NCBI RefSeq assembly: GCF_901827185.1
Contig: NZ_LR594671.1
Coordinates: forward strand, 310,001-374,000
Source of the DNA: Variovorax sp. PBL-E5
GTDB lineage: Bacteria > Pseudomonadota > Gammaproteobacteria > Burkholderiales > Burkholderiaceae_C
Direction: 5' to 3'
Length of the DNA stretch: 64,000 nucleotides
Shown here: positions 1 through 8,531 of the stretch, in pieces
Layout of the letters: the number at the start of each line of letters is the position of its first letter
Numbering within the stretch: position 1 is the first letter of the stretch
Notes under the pieces: generated by a model
Told to the model about the DNA's origin: nothing
Database searches by the model: none
What the model saw: only the letters and a program-made list of their open reading frames with translations
Made by a program: the position numbers and the translations under genes

Positions 1-808
1 CTACTTCTACTCGCTGGCCAACGAGATGGGCGTGGACATGATCCACGACTTCATGAAGCCGCTGGGCTTCGGCCAGATCACCGGCATCGACCTCGGCGGC
101 GAGCTGCGCGGCGTGCTGCCGAGCACCGAGTGGAAGCGCAATGCCTACAAGCGGCCCGAGCAGCAGAAGTGGTATGCGGGCGAGACCATCTCGCTGGGCA
201 TCGGTCAGGGCTACAACGCCTTCACGATGCTGCAGCTCGCGCAGGCCACCTCGATCCTGGCCGAGGGTGGCATCAAGCACCGTCCGCACCTCGTGCTCGC
301 CACGCGCGACACGGTCAGCGGCGAGGTGAAGCCGGTCGCGCAGCCCCCTGCAGAGAACCTGGGCTTCACGCCGGCCAACGTCGGCGTGGTGCGCGATGGG
401 CTGGTAGCCGTGGTCACCGGCGGCACCGCACGCGCCGTGTTCGCCGGTGCCGGCTACCAGGCGGCGGGCAAGACCGGAACGGCGCAGGCCGTGACACAGG
501 CGGCCAATACCAAGTACAACGCGCACGCCCTCGAGGAGCACCAGCGCGACCACGCGCTCTTCATGGCCTTCGCGCCGGCCAGCGATCCGAAGATCGCGGT
601 GGCGCTGATCGTCGAGAACGCCGGCTGGGGCGCGGGTGCCGCCGCCCCGATCGCGCGCCGCGTGTTCGACTACTGGCTGATGAACCAGTATCCGAACGAT
701 GCCGACATGGCGGCCGTCCGGGCCGGCAAGGCGACCGCGCCGATCGGCAAGCCGCTGGTGGCGAGCGAGGTCGCATGGCCTGCGCCGCCCGCGCCGCCGT
801 CCCCCTGA
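1..808 (+). CDS. mrdA: Penicillin-binding protein 2 (MrdA), C-terminal part
   Basis: This is the 3' end of the transpeptidase that cross-links peptidoglycan during cell elongation, acting in the periplasm with RodA. The gene starts outside the window; in-frame codons begin at base 2 and about 268 residues are present. Visible are the family stretch around GIGQGYNAFTMLQLAQA and the KTG box as GKTGTAQ (bases about 467-490), the third active-site motif of penicillin-binding transpeptidases. The SxxK and SxN motifs lie upstream of the window. The C-terminus ends in a short Pro/Ala-rich tail, as is common for MrdA. MrdA is normally followed or preceded by rodA, which is not visible here. The family call is firm; PBP2 rather than PBP3 is from the overall sequence. 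Confidence 0.88.
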   Translation, partial: YFYSLANEMGVDMIHDFMKPLGFGQITGIDLGGELRGVLPSTEWKRNAYKRPEQQKWYAGETISLGIGQGYNAFTMLQLAQATSILAEGGIKHRPHLVLATRDTVSGEVKPVAQPPAENLGFTPANVGVVRDGLVAVVTGGTARAVFAGAGYQAAGKTGTAQAVTQAANTKYNAHALEEHQRDHALFMAFAPASDPKIAVALIVENAGWGAGAAAPIARRVFDYWLMNQYPNDADMAAVRAGKATAPIGKPLVASEVAWPAPPAPPSP

Positions 809-820
809 AAGCGGGCGGCG

Positions 821-853
821 CAAAAAAGAAAAGGCGCCGACCGGCGGCGCCTT
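821..853 (-). terminator. Rho-independent terminator, minus strand
   Basis: A perfect 8-bp stem (AAGGCGCC / GGCGCCTT, 831-838 and 846-853) with a 7-base loop is followed, read on the minus strand, by a T-rich run TTCTTTTTTG at 821-830. It lies about 190 bases beyond the stop of the minus-strand GMC oxidoreductase. On the plus strand only a weak T-poor tail follows, so it would serve mrdA poorly. Confidence 0.6.
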
Positions 854-1040
854 GTTCAAAAAAACGGCATCTCGTGCGGATGCCTTGTCTGGATATTGTT
901 CTGATTCTCCGAAAGATGTCTCCTCGGTCCCCCGCGCAGCGGGCTGGCCCGTTTGCGAGTGGCGCGACTTTAGGCGGTGCACCGCGGCAGTGCATCGGGG
1001 ATTACCCGTCACTCGGCCACGGCTGGCAACGAACCCAGGG

Positions 1041-2669
1041 TTAACGCGGGGCTTCGCGGATCCAGCCCGCGACCTTCTCCGCCATCATCAGCGTCGGGCT
1101 GTTGGTGTTGCCGCTGGTGATGGTGGGCATGGCGCCGGCATCGACCACGCGCAACCGCGCGATGCCGCGCACGCGCAGCCGGGCGTCGAGCACGGCCATC
1201 GGATCGTCGTCGGCGCCCATCTTCGTGGTGCCGACCGGATGAAAGATGGTGGTCGCGATGTCGCCGGCCAGCCGCGCCAGTTCGTCGTCGCTCTGGTACT
1301 GCACGCCCGGCTTCCACTCCTCGGGCCGGTACTTCGCGAGCGCCGGCTGCGCCGCGATGCGGCGCGTCACGCGCAGCGAATCGGCGGCCACCCGGCGGTC
1401 CTCGTCGGTGCTGAGGTAGTTGGGCGCGATCGCGGGCGCATCCTCGAACTTCGGGCTCTTGATGCGCACCGTGCCGCGGCTGGTCGGGTTCAGGTTGCAC
1501 ACGCTGGCGGTGAAGGCCGGGAAGCTGTGCAGCGGCTCGCCGAAGGCATCGAGCGAGAGCGGCTGCACGTGGTACTCGAGATTGGGCCATTCGTGCTCGG
1601 GCGAGCTGCGCGTGAAGGCGCCGAGCTGCGAAGGCGCCATGCTCATCGGGCCGGTGCGCCTGAGCAGGTATTCGAGGCCGATCTTCGCCTTGCCGTACAG
1701 CGAGGAGGCCAGCACGTTGAGCGTCGGCGCGCCGTCGATCTTGTAGACCGCGCGGATCTGCAGGTGGTCCTGCAGATTGGCGCCGACGCCCGGCGCGTCG
1801 ACCAGCACCTCGATGCCGTGCTGCCGCAACAGATCGGCCGGGCCGATGCCCGAGAGCTGCAGGATCTGCGGCGAGCCGATGCTGCCCGCGCACAGGATCA
1901 CCTCGCGGCGCGCATGGGCATGGACTTTCTCGTGGCCATCCCAGACCTCGACGCCGGTGCAGTAGCGGCCGCCGTCGCCGCCGATGTCGAACAACAGGCG
2001 CGACACCTGCGCGCTGGTCCAGAGCTCGAAGTTGGGACGGCCGTAGCAGGTGGGCCGCAGGAAGGCCTTGGCGGTGTTCCAGCGCCAGCCCTTCTTCTGG
2101 TTGACCTGGAAGTAGCCCACGCCCTCGTTGCTGCCGCGGTTGAAGTCGGTGCTGTGCGGGACGCCCGCCTGCACCGCGGCCTCGGCGAAGGCATCGAGGA
2201 TGTCCCAGCGCAGGCGCTGCTTGTCGACATGCCATTCGCCGCCCGCGCCGTGCAGTTCGTCGGCGCCGAGATAGTGGTCCTCGTGCTTCTTGAACGCAGG
2301 CAGCACGCGGTCCCAGCGCCATTCGTCGTCGCCGGTGAGGCGCGCCCACTGGTCGTAGTCGCGCGACTGGCCGCGCATGTAGATCATGCCGTTGATGCTC
2401 GACGAGCCGCCCAGCGTCTTGCCGCGCGGATAGCGCAGCGCGCGGCCGTTGAGGCCGGCGTCGGGCTCGGTGTTGTAGAGCCAGTCGGTGCGCGGGTTGC
2501 CGATGCAGTAGAGGTAGCCGACCGGGATGTGGATCCAGTGGTAGTCGTCCTTGGGGCCGGCTTCGACCAGCAGCACGCGGTTCTGCGGGTCCGCGCTCAG
2601 GCGATTGGCCATCAGCGCGCCCGCGGTGCCGGCGCCGATGATGATGTAGTCGAAGGTGGTGTCGCTCAT
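1041..2669 (-). CDS. GMC family FAD-dependent oxidoreductase (choline dehydrogenase-like)
   Basis: A 542-residue flavoprotein of the glucose-methanol-choline family, which oxidises alcohols with FAD as cofactor. The N-terminus carries the FAD dinucleotide fold IIIGAGTAGALMANRL followed by LLVEAG, and the second GMC signature (GSIGSPQIL) lies mid-protein. The catalytic His is in FHPVGTTKMG, about residue 477, and the C-terminal motif with VDAGAMPTITSGNTN closes the active site. The ATG at 2669 was chosen because the FAD motif starts a few residues after it; upstream in-frame starts would add a tail unlike the family. It is divergent from the Mla operon and has no adjacent betaine genes, so the substrate is not known and the betA name is not justified. 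Confidence 0.88.
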   Translation of the reverse strand: MSDTTFDYIIIGAGTAGALMANRLSADPQNRVLLVEAGPKDDYHWIHIPVGYLYCIGNPRTDWLYNTEPDAGLNGRALRYPRGKTLGGSSSINGMIYMRGQSRDYDQWARLTGDDEWRWDRVLPAFKKHEDHYLGADELHGAGGEWHVDKQRLRWDILDAFAEAAVQAGVPHSTDFNRGSNEGVGYFQVNQKKGWRWNTAKAFLRPTCYGRPNFELWTSAQVSRLLFDIGGDGGRYCTGVEVWDGHEKVHAHARREVILCAGSIGSPQILQLSGIGPADLLRQHGIEVLVDAPGVGANLQDHLQIRAVYKIDGAPTLNVLASSLYGKAKIGLEYLLRRTGPMSMAPSQLGAFTRSSPEHEWPNLEYHVQPLSLDAFGEPLHSFPAFTASVCNLNPTSRGTVRIKSPKFEDAPAIAPNYLSTDEDRRVAADSLRVTRRIAAQPALAKYRPEEWKPGVQYQSDDELARLAGDIATTIFHPVGTTKMGADDDPMAVLDARLRVRGIARLRVVDAGAMPTITSGNTNSPTLMMAEKVAGWIREAPR

Positions 2670-2835
2670 GGCGCCTTGTCTCGTTGTCGCAATGGTTCTG
2701 CTGCCCGAGGCCGATTGTGGCAAACCCGCGGATTGCGCGACGGCCTGCGCGAAGTGCCGGCGATCGGCAGCGGTGGCGTCGACGCACGCGGTTACGATGT
2801 TGTGTTCATCACCGCCAGGCCCTTCGCACCGTTCC

Positions 2836-4005
2836 ATGCCCATCGCCTCGTCGCCGCCCGCCGACGCGCAAGACGCCGACCCTGCGTTGCCGCGCGTCCA
2901 GCAGCATGACGAGGAGGGGCGCGACTGGGCCGTCGCGAGCGGCCGCTGGACCGCGCTGGCAATGTCCTATCCGAGCACCTGGAATGCGCTCGCGCTGAAC
3001 CTCGACGGCGTGCCGCCGAAGGACGATCGGGCCTGGGACCTGCGCCCCATCGAGCAGCTCGACCACATCGGCGCGCAGCTGCTGTGGAACCACTGGCGCC
3101 AGGCCTGGCCGGCGCAACTCGAGATGGACTCGCAGCACAAGGCTGTGCTGGACCAGGTCGCCCAGTACACCTGCAGCCTGCCGGGCGAGGCCCGTCCCAC
3201 GCTGGCCGACCGCTTCAAGGCCTTCGCGCACAACGGCCCGCGCATGATGTTCGTGGCGCGCGATTTCCTGCGCCTCATCGGCCAGCTCACGCTGGACATC
3301 GGCAAGCTGATCCGCGCACCGCACCGCGGTCCGTGGCGCGATTTCTCGGGCCATCTCTACCATTTCGGCGCCACCGCGCTGCCCATCACCGCGCTGGTGG
3401 GCCTCCTGATCGGCGTGGTGCTGGCCTACCTCACGTCGCAGCAGTTGCGCCAGTACGGCGCCGAGACCTTCATCGTCAACATCCTCGGCCTGTCGCTGAT
3501 CCGCGAGCTCGGGCCGGTGCTGGCCGCGGTGCTGATCGCGGGGCGTTCGGGTTCGGCCATCACGGCGCAGATCGGCGTGATGCGCGTGACCGAGGAGCTC
3601 GACGCCATGCGCGTGATGGGCATTCCGCACGGCTTCCGGCTGGTGATGCCGCGCGTGCTGGCGCTGGCCATCGCGATGCCGCTGATCAGCATGTGGACCT
3701 CGATGGCGGCGCTGTTCGGCGGCATGCTGGCGGCCGATCTCTCGCTCGACATCTCGCCGGCCTATTTCATGTCGGCGCTGCCGCGCGCGGTGCCGATGTC
3801 GAATCTCTGGCTCGCGATGTCCAAGTCGGCCGTGTTCGGCATCCTGATCGCGCTGATCGGCTGCTATTTCGGCATGAAGGTCAAGCCCAACACCGAGAGC
3901 CTCGGGCGTGGCACCACCTCGTCGGTGGTGACCTCGATCACGGTGGTGATCCTGGTCGATGCATTGTTCGCGGTGCTGTTCAAGGGCATAGGATTTCGCG
4001 GATGA
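2836..4005 (+). CDS. mlaE: MlaE-type ABC transporter permease with N-terminal STAS-like domain
   Basis: The inner-membrane permease of a phospholipid/MCE transport system, 389 residues. The C-terminal two thirds (about 130-389) is MlaE: several hydrophobic helices, the LIRELGPVLAAVLIAGRSGS stretch and the MRVTEELDAMRVMG cytoplasmic loop typical of the family. E. coli MlaE is about 260 residues; the extra ~120 N-terminal residues include WDLRPIEQLDHIGAQLLWNH, which resembles a STAS domain such as MlaB, so this looks like a natural MlaB-MlaE fusion. The ATG at 2836 lacks a strong Shine-Dalgarno sequence; a longer in-frame extension exists but overlaps the divergent gene. The stop overlaps the start of mlaF (ATGA). 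Confidence 0.88.
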   Translation: MPIASSPPADAQDADPALPRVQQHDEEGRDWAVASGRWTALAMSYPSTWNALALNLDGVPPKDDRAWDLRPIEQLDHIGAQLLWNHWRQAWPAQLEMDSQHKAVLDQVAQYTCSLPGEARPTLADRFKAFAHNGPRMMFVARDFLRLIGQLTLDIGKLIRAPHRGPWRDFSGHLYHFGATALPITALVGLLIGVVLAYLTSQQLRQYGAETFIVNILGLSLIRELGPVLAAVLIAGRSGSAITAQIGVMRVTEELDAMRVMGIPHGFRLVMPRVLALAIAMPLISMWTSMAALFGGMLAADLSLDISPAYFMSALPRAVPMSNLWLAMSKSAVFGILIALIGCYFGMKVKPNTESLGRGTTSSVVTSITVVILVDALFAVLFKGIGFRG

Positions 4006-4868
4006 ATGGCAACGACATCTCCGGCCACTCGAGCGTCGCGACGAACGTGGTCGAGATCCGCAAGCTGTGGACGGTGTTCGAGTCGCCCGACGGCGACCAG
4101 GTCGTGCATCGCGATCTCGACCTCACGATCGTGCGCGGCGAAGTGCTGTCGCTGGTCGGCGGATCGGGCACCGGCAAGACCGTGCTGCTGCGCCAGATCC
4201 TCGGGCTGGAGCACCCCACGAAGGGCGAGGTCACGGTGCTCGGCCATCCGCCCGGACAGCTCAGCGCGATGGGCGCGGCCAACGTCGGCATGCTGTTCCA
4301 GCACGGCGCGCTGTTCTCGGCCTTCACCGTGCTCGACAACATCGCGTTTCCGCTGCGCGAGCTCAAGCTCCTGCCCGATGCGCTGATCCGCGACGCGGCG
4401 CTGGTCAAGCTGCAGATGGTCGGGCTCAGCCCGCAGCAGGCCACCAAGAGCCCGGCCGATCTGTCGGGCGGCATGATCAAGCGCGTGGCGCTGGCGCGGG
4501 CGCTGATCATGGACCCGCCGCTGCTGCTGCTCGACGAGCCCTCCGCCGGGCTCGACCCTGAAAGCGCCGACGGCTTCTGCGATCTGCTGCGCGGCCTGCA
4601 CCGCGAGCTGGGGCTCACGGTGGTGATGGTCACGCACGATCTCGACACGCTGTTCGACCTGAGCACGCGCATCGCGGTGCTGGCCGACCAGAAGGTGATC
4701 GTCACCGGGACCGCGCGCGACGTGATCGCCTATCCGCATCCGTTCATCCACGAGTACTTCCTCGGCGGCCGTGGCCAGCGCGCCATGGAAGCCCTCCACG
4801 AGCACGCCACGCCGGCGATCGCCGCGGGGCGCAACGGCGGAAGCCGGTCCCCATCCACTGAAAGGTAG
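4002..4868 (+). CDS. mlaF: MlaF-type ABC transporter ATPase
   Basis: The ATPase that powers the Mla/MCE lipid transporter at the inner membrane, 288 residues. Walker A is GGSGTGKT (about residues 53-60), the ABC signature LSGGMIKR (about 153), and Walker B LLLLDEPSAGLDP (about 173), followed by the H-loop VTHD. MIKRVALARAL and the D-P-E-S-A motif are typical of the MlaF/Ttg2A group. The ATG at 4002 overlaps the mlaE stop by four bases, implying translational coupling. The C-terminal tail of about 30 residues is longer than usual for MlaF and low in complexity. Confidence 0.92.
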   Translation: MNGNDISGHSSVATNVVEIRKLWTVFESPDGDQVVHRDLDLTIVRGEVLSLVGGSGTGKTVLLRQILGLEHPTKGEVTVLGHPPGQLSAMGAANVGMLFQHGALFSAFTVLDNIAFPLRELKLLPDALIRDAALVKLQMVGLSPQQATKSPADLSGGMIKRVALARALIMDPPLLLLDEPSAGLDPESADGFCDLLRGLHRELGLTVVMVTHDLDTLFDLSTRIAVLADQKVIVTGTARDVIAYPHPFIHEYFLGGRGQRAMEALHEHATPAIAAGRNGGSRSPSTER

Positions 4869-4873
4869 CCGCC

Positions 4874-5860
4874 ATGGAAAACAAGGCCCATGCCCTCGCT
4901 GCCGGCGTTTTCGTGCTGGGCCTGATCGCCGCGCTGGTGGCGCTGGTGGTCTGGCTGACGCACGACAGCACGGTCCGCAACATCTACGAACTCTCGACGC
5001 GCGACGCGGTGAGCGGCCTGCAGCCGCAGGCCATGGTGCGCTACCGCGGCATCGCGGTCGGCAAGGTGGTGTCGATCGACTTCGACCCGAAGGTCAAGGG
5101 CAACGTGCGCGTGCGCATCAGCGTCGACGAGCGCGTGCCGCTCACCACCTCGACCTTCGCCTCGCTGAGCTACCAGGGCGTGACGGGGCTGGCCTTCATC
5201 GCGCTCGACGACAAGGGCGAGTCGCAGGTGGCGCTGAAGCCCGACAACGGCAACCCGCCGCGCATCCCGCTCAAGCCCTCGTTGTTGGCGCAATTGCAGG
5301 ACCGCGGCGAAGCCATCCTCAACCAGGTCGAGGAAGTGACCCACCGCGCCAACACGCTGCTGAGTGACGACAACCAGAAGCGCTTCGCCAGCGCGCTGGA
5401 GAACATCTCCGAGGCCGCGGCCGGCGCCAACCAGCTCACGCGCTCGCTCGACAACACGGTCAAGACCGGCCTCAACCCGACGCTCGCCGCGCTGCCCGCG
5501 ATGGTGGACCGCACGAAGGACACCATGGGCACAGTCAAGAAGGCGGCCAGCGACGTCTCGCGCGTGGCCAACAACTTCAACACCACGGTCGGCCGGCTCA
5601 ATGCCAAGGACGGTCCGGTCGAGCGGCTGGGTGACGGCACCAAGGCGCTGTCGCAGGCGGTCGAAGCCTTCAACGGCGCGACGCTGCCGCGCCTGAACCG
5701 CGTCGCCGACGACACCTCGCACGCCGTGCGCCGGCTCGGCCGCACCGCGGACAACATCAACGACAACCCGCAATCGCTGCTGTTCGGCAACGGCGGCGTG
5801 GCGCCCGGCCCGGGCGAGCCCGGCTTTTCCGCGCCGACCGCTGCGCCGGCGCGGCCCTGA
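4874..5860 (+). CDS. mlaD: MlaD/MCE family substrate-binding protein
   Basis: A membrane-anchored MCE protein that forms the periplasmic lipid-binding ring or channel of the transporter, 328 residues. One N-terminal membrane segment (VFVLGLIAALVALVVWL, about 12-29) is followed by an MCE domain (about 40-118, with MVRYRGIAVGKV and TSTFASLSYQGVTGLAFI), then a long helical C-terminal region rich in Asn, Asp and Thr (about 140-300). E. coli MlaD is only about 183 residues, so this protein is closer to the longer YrbD/PqiB-like single-MCE proteins with a helical tail. It follows mlaF by five bases and ends in a TGATG overlap with the next gene. Confidence 0.9.
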   Translation: MENKAHALAAGVFVLGLIAALVALVVWLTHDSTVRNIYELSTRDAVSGLQPQAMVRYRGIAVGKVVSIDFDPKVKGNVRVRISVDERVPLTTSTFASLSYQGVTGLAFIALDDKGESQVALKPDNGNPPRIPLKPSLLAQLQDRGEAILNQVEEVTHRANTLLSDDNQKRFASALENISEAAAGANQLTRSLDNTVKTGLNPTLAALPAMVDRTKDTMGTVKKAASDVSRVANNFNTTVGRLNAKDGPVERLGDGTKALSQAVEAFNGATLPRLNRVADDTSHAVRRLGRTADNINDNPQSLLFGNGGVAPGPGEPGFSAPTAAPARP

Positions 5861-6549
5861 TGGTGAACACGATGAACACATTGCACTCGCTCGCCGCCTG
5901 CGCTCGCCGGGCGCGCCGCTTCGGCCTTGGGGGATTCGCCGCCGCCGTGCTGCTGGCGGGCGGCTGCGGCGCCTTGCCCGACAAGCCTTCGCGCACCACG
6001 CTGTACGACTTCGGCCCCGGGACTGCCAACACCGCGCCGGCGCCGGCCGATGCGACGACGCTGTCGCCGATCGCGCTGGCCGAGATCGAGGCCAGTGCGC
6101 GGCTCGAAGGCACGCAGGTGCTCTACCGCCTGGGCTATGCGGACGCGAACGAGCTGCGGCCCTATGGCCAGGCGCGCTGGAGCGTGGCGCCCGCGCAGTT
6201 GCTGCGCCAGCGCCTGGGCGACGTGCTGTCAGCCCGGCGCACGGTGCTCGGTCCGGACGAGAGCGCCACCATCGCGCGCACGCAGGGCAAGGCGCCCGAC
6301 ATGCTGCAGGTGTCGCTCGACGAGTTCAGCCAGTACTTCGAGTCGGCCGCCAGCAGCGTCGGCCTGGTGCGCCTGCGCGCCACCCTGATCCGCAGCGGCC
6401 CCGGCGGCGATCGGGTGGTGGCCCAGCGCAGCTTCACGGCCCGGCGGCCCGCGCCGAGTGCAGACGCGGCCGGCGGCGTGAAGGCGCTCGCTGCCGCGAG
6501 CGATGCCGTGGTCGCCGATCTGGTCGCGTGGGTAGACCAGGCTCGCTGA
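5860..6549 (+). CDS. ABC transport auxiliary lipoprotein, PqiC-like
   Basis: A predicted outer-membrane lipoprotein of 229 residues. The N-terminus has a positively charged stretch, a hydrophobic core and a lipobox-like LAGGC at about residues 34-38; the following ALPDKPSRTTLYDFG fits the PqiC/ABC_trans_aux family (domain of unknown function found beside MCE operons). The ATG at 5860 overlaps the mlaD stop as TGATG; ATG 5872 is an alternative. In known Pqi systems PqiC docks the MCE tube onto the outer membrane, and by position it would do the same here. The lipobox has Gly at -1 and -2, slightly unusual but allowed. Confidence 0.78.
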   Translation: MVNTMNTLHSLAACARRARRFGLGGFAAAVLLAGGCGALPDKPSRTTLYDFGPGTANTAPAPADATTLSPIALAEIEASARLEGTQVLYRLGYADANELRPYGQARWSVAPAQLLRQRLGDVLSARRTVLGPDESATIARTQGKAPDMLQVSLDEFSQYFESAASSVGLVRLRATLIRSGPGGDRVVAQRSFTARRPAPSADAAGGVKALAAASDAVVADLVAWVDQAR

Positions 6550-6561
6550 TTCACGTCCCGG

Positions 6562-7038
6562 ATGCAGCGCATCGGCCTGATCTCCGACACGCACGGCCTG
6601 CTGCGTCCGCAAGCCATGGAGTTTCTGCGCGGCTGCGACCACATCGTGCATGGCGGCGACATCGGCGCGCAGCACGTGCTCGACGCGCTGGCCGCCATCG
6701 CGCCCCTGACCGCGGTGCGCGGCAACAACGATGGCGCGGCCTGGGCCGATGCGATTCGCGAGACGGAGCGCATCGAGCTCGGCGGCGTGTGGCTCTACGC
6801 GATCCACGACCTTGCGCGGCTGGACATCGACCCCGCCGCCGAAGGCATCCGGGTCGTGGTGTCGGGGCATTCGCACCGGCCTGTGATCGAGGAGCGCGAA
6901 GGCGTGCTGTACATCAACCCCGGGAGTGCCGGCCCGCGGCGTTTCAGGCTGCCGATCTCGATCGGCGAACTGATCATCGAAGGCGGCGCCATCACACCCC
7001 GAATCGTGGAGATGGATACCGCCTCCCCTGCGTGCTGA
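6562..7038 (+). CDS. YfcE/MJ0936-family metallophosphoesterase
   Basis: A 158-residue calcineurin-like phosphodiesterase. All metal-binding motifs of the family are present in order: SDTHG near the N-terminus, HGGDIG (about 30-36), RGNND (about 53-57) and GHSHRP (about 104-109), with a final NPGSAG motif. Family members hydrolyse phosphodiesters such as bis-p-nitrophenyl phosphate or cAMP with Mn2+; the natural substrate is not known. It starts 12 bases after the lipoprotein stop and may be co-transcribed with the MCE operon, but no functional link is evident. Confidence 0.88.
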   Translation: MQRIGLISDTHGLLRPQAMEFLRGCDHIVHGGDIGAQHVLDALAAIAPLTAVRGNNDGAAWADAIRETERIELGGVWLYAIHDLARLDIDPAAEGIRVVVSGHSHRPVIEEREGVLYINPGSAGPRRFRLPISIGELIIEGGAITPRIVEMDTASPAC

Positions 7039-7048
7039 AGCGCCGACC

Positions 7049-7711
7049 TCAGCTGCCGGCCGCGCGGCTCAGGATCGGGAACAGCTTGCCGAGCCCGTCG
7101 GCCATCACCTCGACCGCCAGCGCCGCGAGGATCAGGCCCATCAGCCGCGTCATCACGTTGATGCCGGTCTTGCCGAGCACGCGGGCGATCGGCTCGGCGA
7201 GCGAGAACGCGACGCCGGTCGCCAGGCCGATCACCACGCCGTAGCCGACCAGCACCGCGAGCTCCCAGAGGTGCTGCGTCTTCTCGGCGTAGATGACCAC
7301 GGTGGACATGGTGGCCGGCCCGGTCAGCAGCGGAATGGTCAGGGGCACCACCGCGATCGACGCACCGAGCGAAGCCTTCACCTCCGCGGCGCGGATCTCG
7401 TCCTGGTTGGTCTTGGCTTCGGCGGGCTGCGCATTGAGCATGTTCAGCGAGCTGATCAGGAGCAGCATGCCGCCGCCGACCTGGAAGCTCGCGATCGAGA
7501 TGCCGAAGAAGGACAGCAGCTGAAGCCCGATCAGCGCACTGATCGCAATGACCACGAAGGCGCTGAAGGCCGCGATCCAGGCGGTGCGCTGGCGCTGGCG
7601 GTCGGTGTAGCCCTGCGTGTAGTGGATGAAGAAGGGAACGATCGCCAGCGGATTCACGATGGCCAGCAGCGTGATCAGCGGCTTGATCAGGTCCATCGCG
7701 GGCGTTGCCAT
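7049..7711 (-). CDS. MarC family integral membrane protein
   Basis: A 220-residue inner-membrane protein of the MarC (UPF0056) family, whose function is unproven despite the name. About six hydrophobic segments are visible. Family signatures include LLAIVNPLAIVPFF near the N-terminus, the GGGMLLL stretch (about 74-80), and PLTIPLLTGPATMSTVV (about 121-137). The start ATG at 7711 overlaps the stop of the upstream SDR gene (TGATG); an internal ATG at 7696 (MDLIKPL) is an alternative start. It forms an operon with the SDR, and its stop faces the convergent YfcE gene at ten bases. Confidence 0.88.
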   Translation of the reverse strand: MATPAMDLIKPLITLLAIVNPLAIVPFFIHYTQGYTDRQRQRTAWIAAFSAFVVIAISALIGLQLLSFFGISIASFQVGGGMLLLISSLNMLNAQPAEAKTNQDEIRAAEVKASLGASIAVVPLTIPLLTGPATMSTVVIYAEKTQHLWELAVLVGYGVVIGLATGVAFSLAEPIARVLGKTGINVMTRLMGLILAALAVEVMADGLGKLFPILSRAAGS

Positions 7712-8457
7712 CAGCGCCCGCCCGCGACGTCGAGGATCGAGGTGGTGGTGTAGCTGGCCTCGGCCGAGAGCAGCCACAGGATGGCGCGGGCGACTTCCTC
7801 GGCGCTGCCGGTGCGCTTCATCGGCACGCCCGGTGCGAGCTGGGCCGCGCGATCGGGCAGGCCGCCGGAGGCATGGATGTCGGTGTCGATCAGGCCGGGC
7901 CGCACGGCGTTGACGCGGATGCCTTCGTCGGCGACCTCCTTGCCCAGGCCGATGGTGAACGTGTCGATCGCGCCCTTGCTGGCCGCGTAGTCGACGTACT
8001 GGCCCGGCGAGCCGAGATGCGCGGCGGCGCTCGACAGGTTGACGATCGCACCGCCGCGGCCGCCCTGCTTCGTGCTCATTCGCCGCACGGCCTCGCGCGC
8101 ACAGACGAAGCTGCCGATCACGTTGATGCGGAACATGCGCTCGAGCCTCGCCACGCTCATGGCGTCGACCCGTGCCTGCAGGTCGACCACGCCGGCGTTG
8201 TTGACCAGCGCGTCGAGGCGGCCGAACTTGGCGTCGACCTTGTCGAACATGGCCATCACCTGCGCCTCGTCGCCGACGTCGGCCTGGACGCTGATCGCGC
8301 TGCCGCCGCCGGCGCGGATCGTGCGCACCACCTCGTCGGCGGCCAGCGAGTTGTTCGCGTAGTTGACGGCCACTGCATAGCCGCGCTGCGCCGCGAGCAG
8401 CGCCGTGGCGGCGCCGATGCCGCGGCCGCCGCCGGTGATCAAGAGAACCTGGTTCAA
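7711..8457 (-). CDS. SDR family oxidoreductase
   Basis: A 248-residue classical short-chain dehydrogenase/reductase. It has the NAD(P) motif TGGGRGIG at residues 8-15, NNAGV after the fourth strand, the catalytic Ser in NLSSAAAH and the Tyr/Lys pair in YVDYAASKGA, and the C-terminal VNAVRPGLIDT. This resembles the FabG/glucose-1-dehydrogenase-like group; the substrate cannot be told. It is first of a two-gene minus-strand operon with marC and divergent from the HCCA-isomerase-like gene 74 bases away. Confidence 0.9.
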   Translation of the reverse strand: MNQVLLITGGGRGIGAATALLAAQRGYAVAVNYANNSLAADEVVRTIRAGGGSAISVQADVGDEAQVMAMFDKVDAKFGRLDALVNNAGVVDLQARVDAMSVARLERMFRINVIGSFVCAREAVRRMSTKQGGRGGAIVNLSSAAAHLGSPGQYVDYAASKGAIDTFTIGLGKEVADEGIRVNAVRPGLIDTDIHASGGLPDRAAQLAPGVPMKRTGSAEEVARAILWLLSAEASYTTTSILDVAGGR

Positions 8458-8531
8458 ATCCCGCCTCCTGCACAGAAGCTGTGCCTCAGTTAAAACGCGT
8501 GCGGATGGATTACATCATCGAGGAGACGCCC

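Noticed and set aside
821..853. Terminator on the plus strand for mrdA
   Set aside because: The stem is good but only TTGTTC follows on that strand; the T-run lies on the minus strand.
699..2909. A 736-codon plus-strand frame across the mrdA end and the GMC oxidoreductase
   Set aside because: Opposite strand to a recognised GMC gene and with Arg/Ala-rich translation; it is a shadow.
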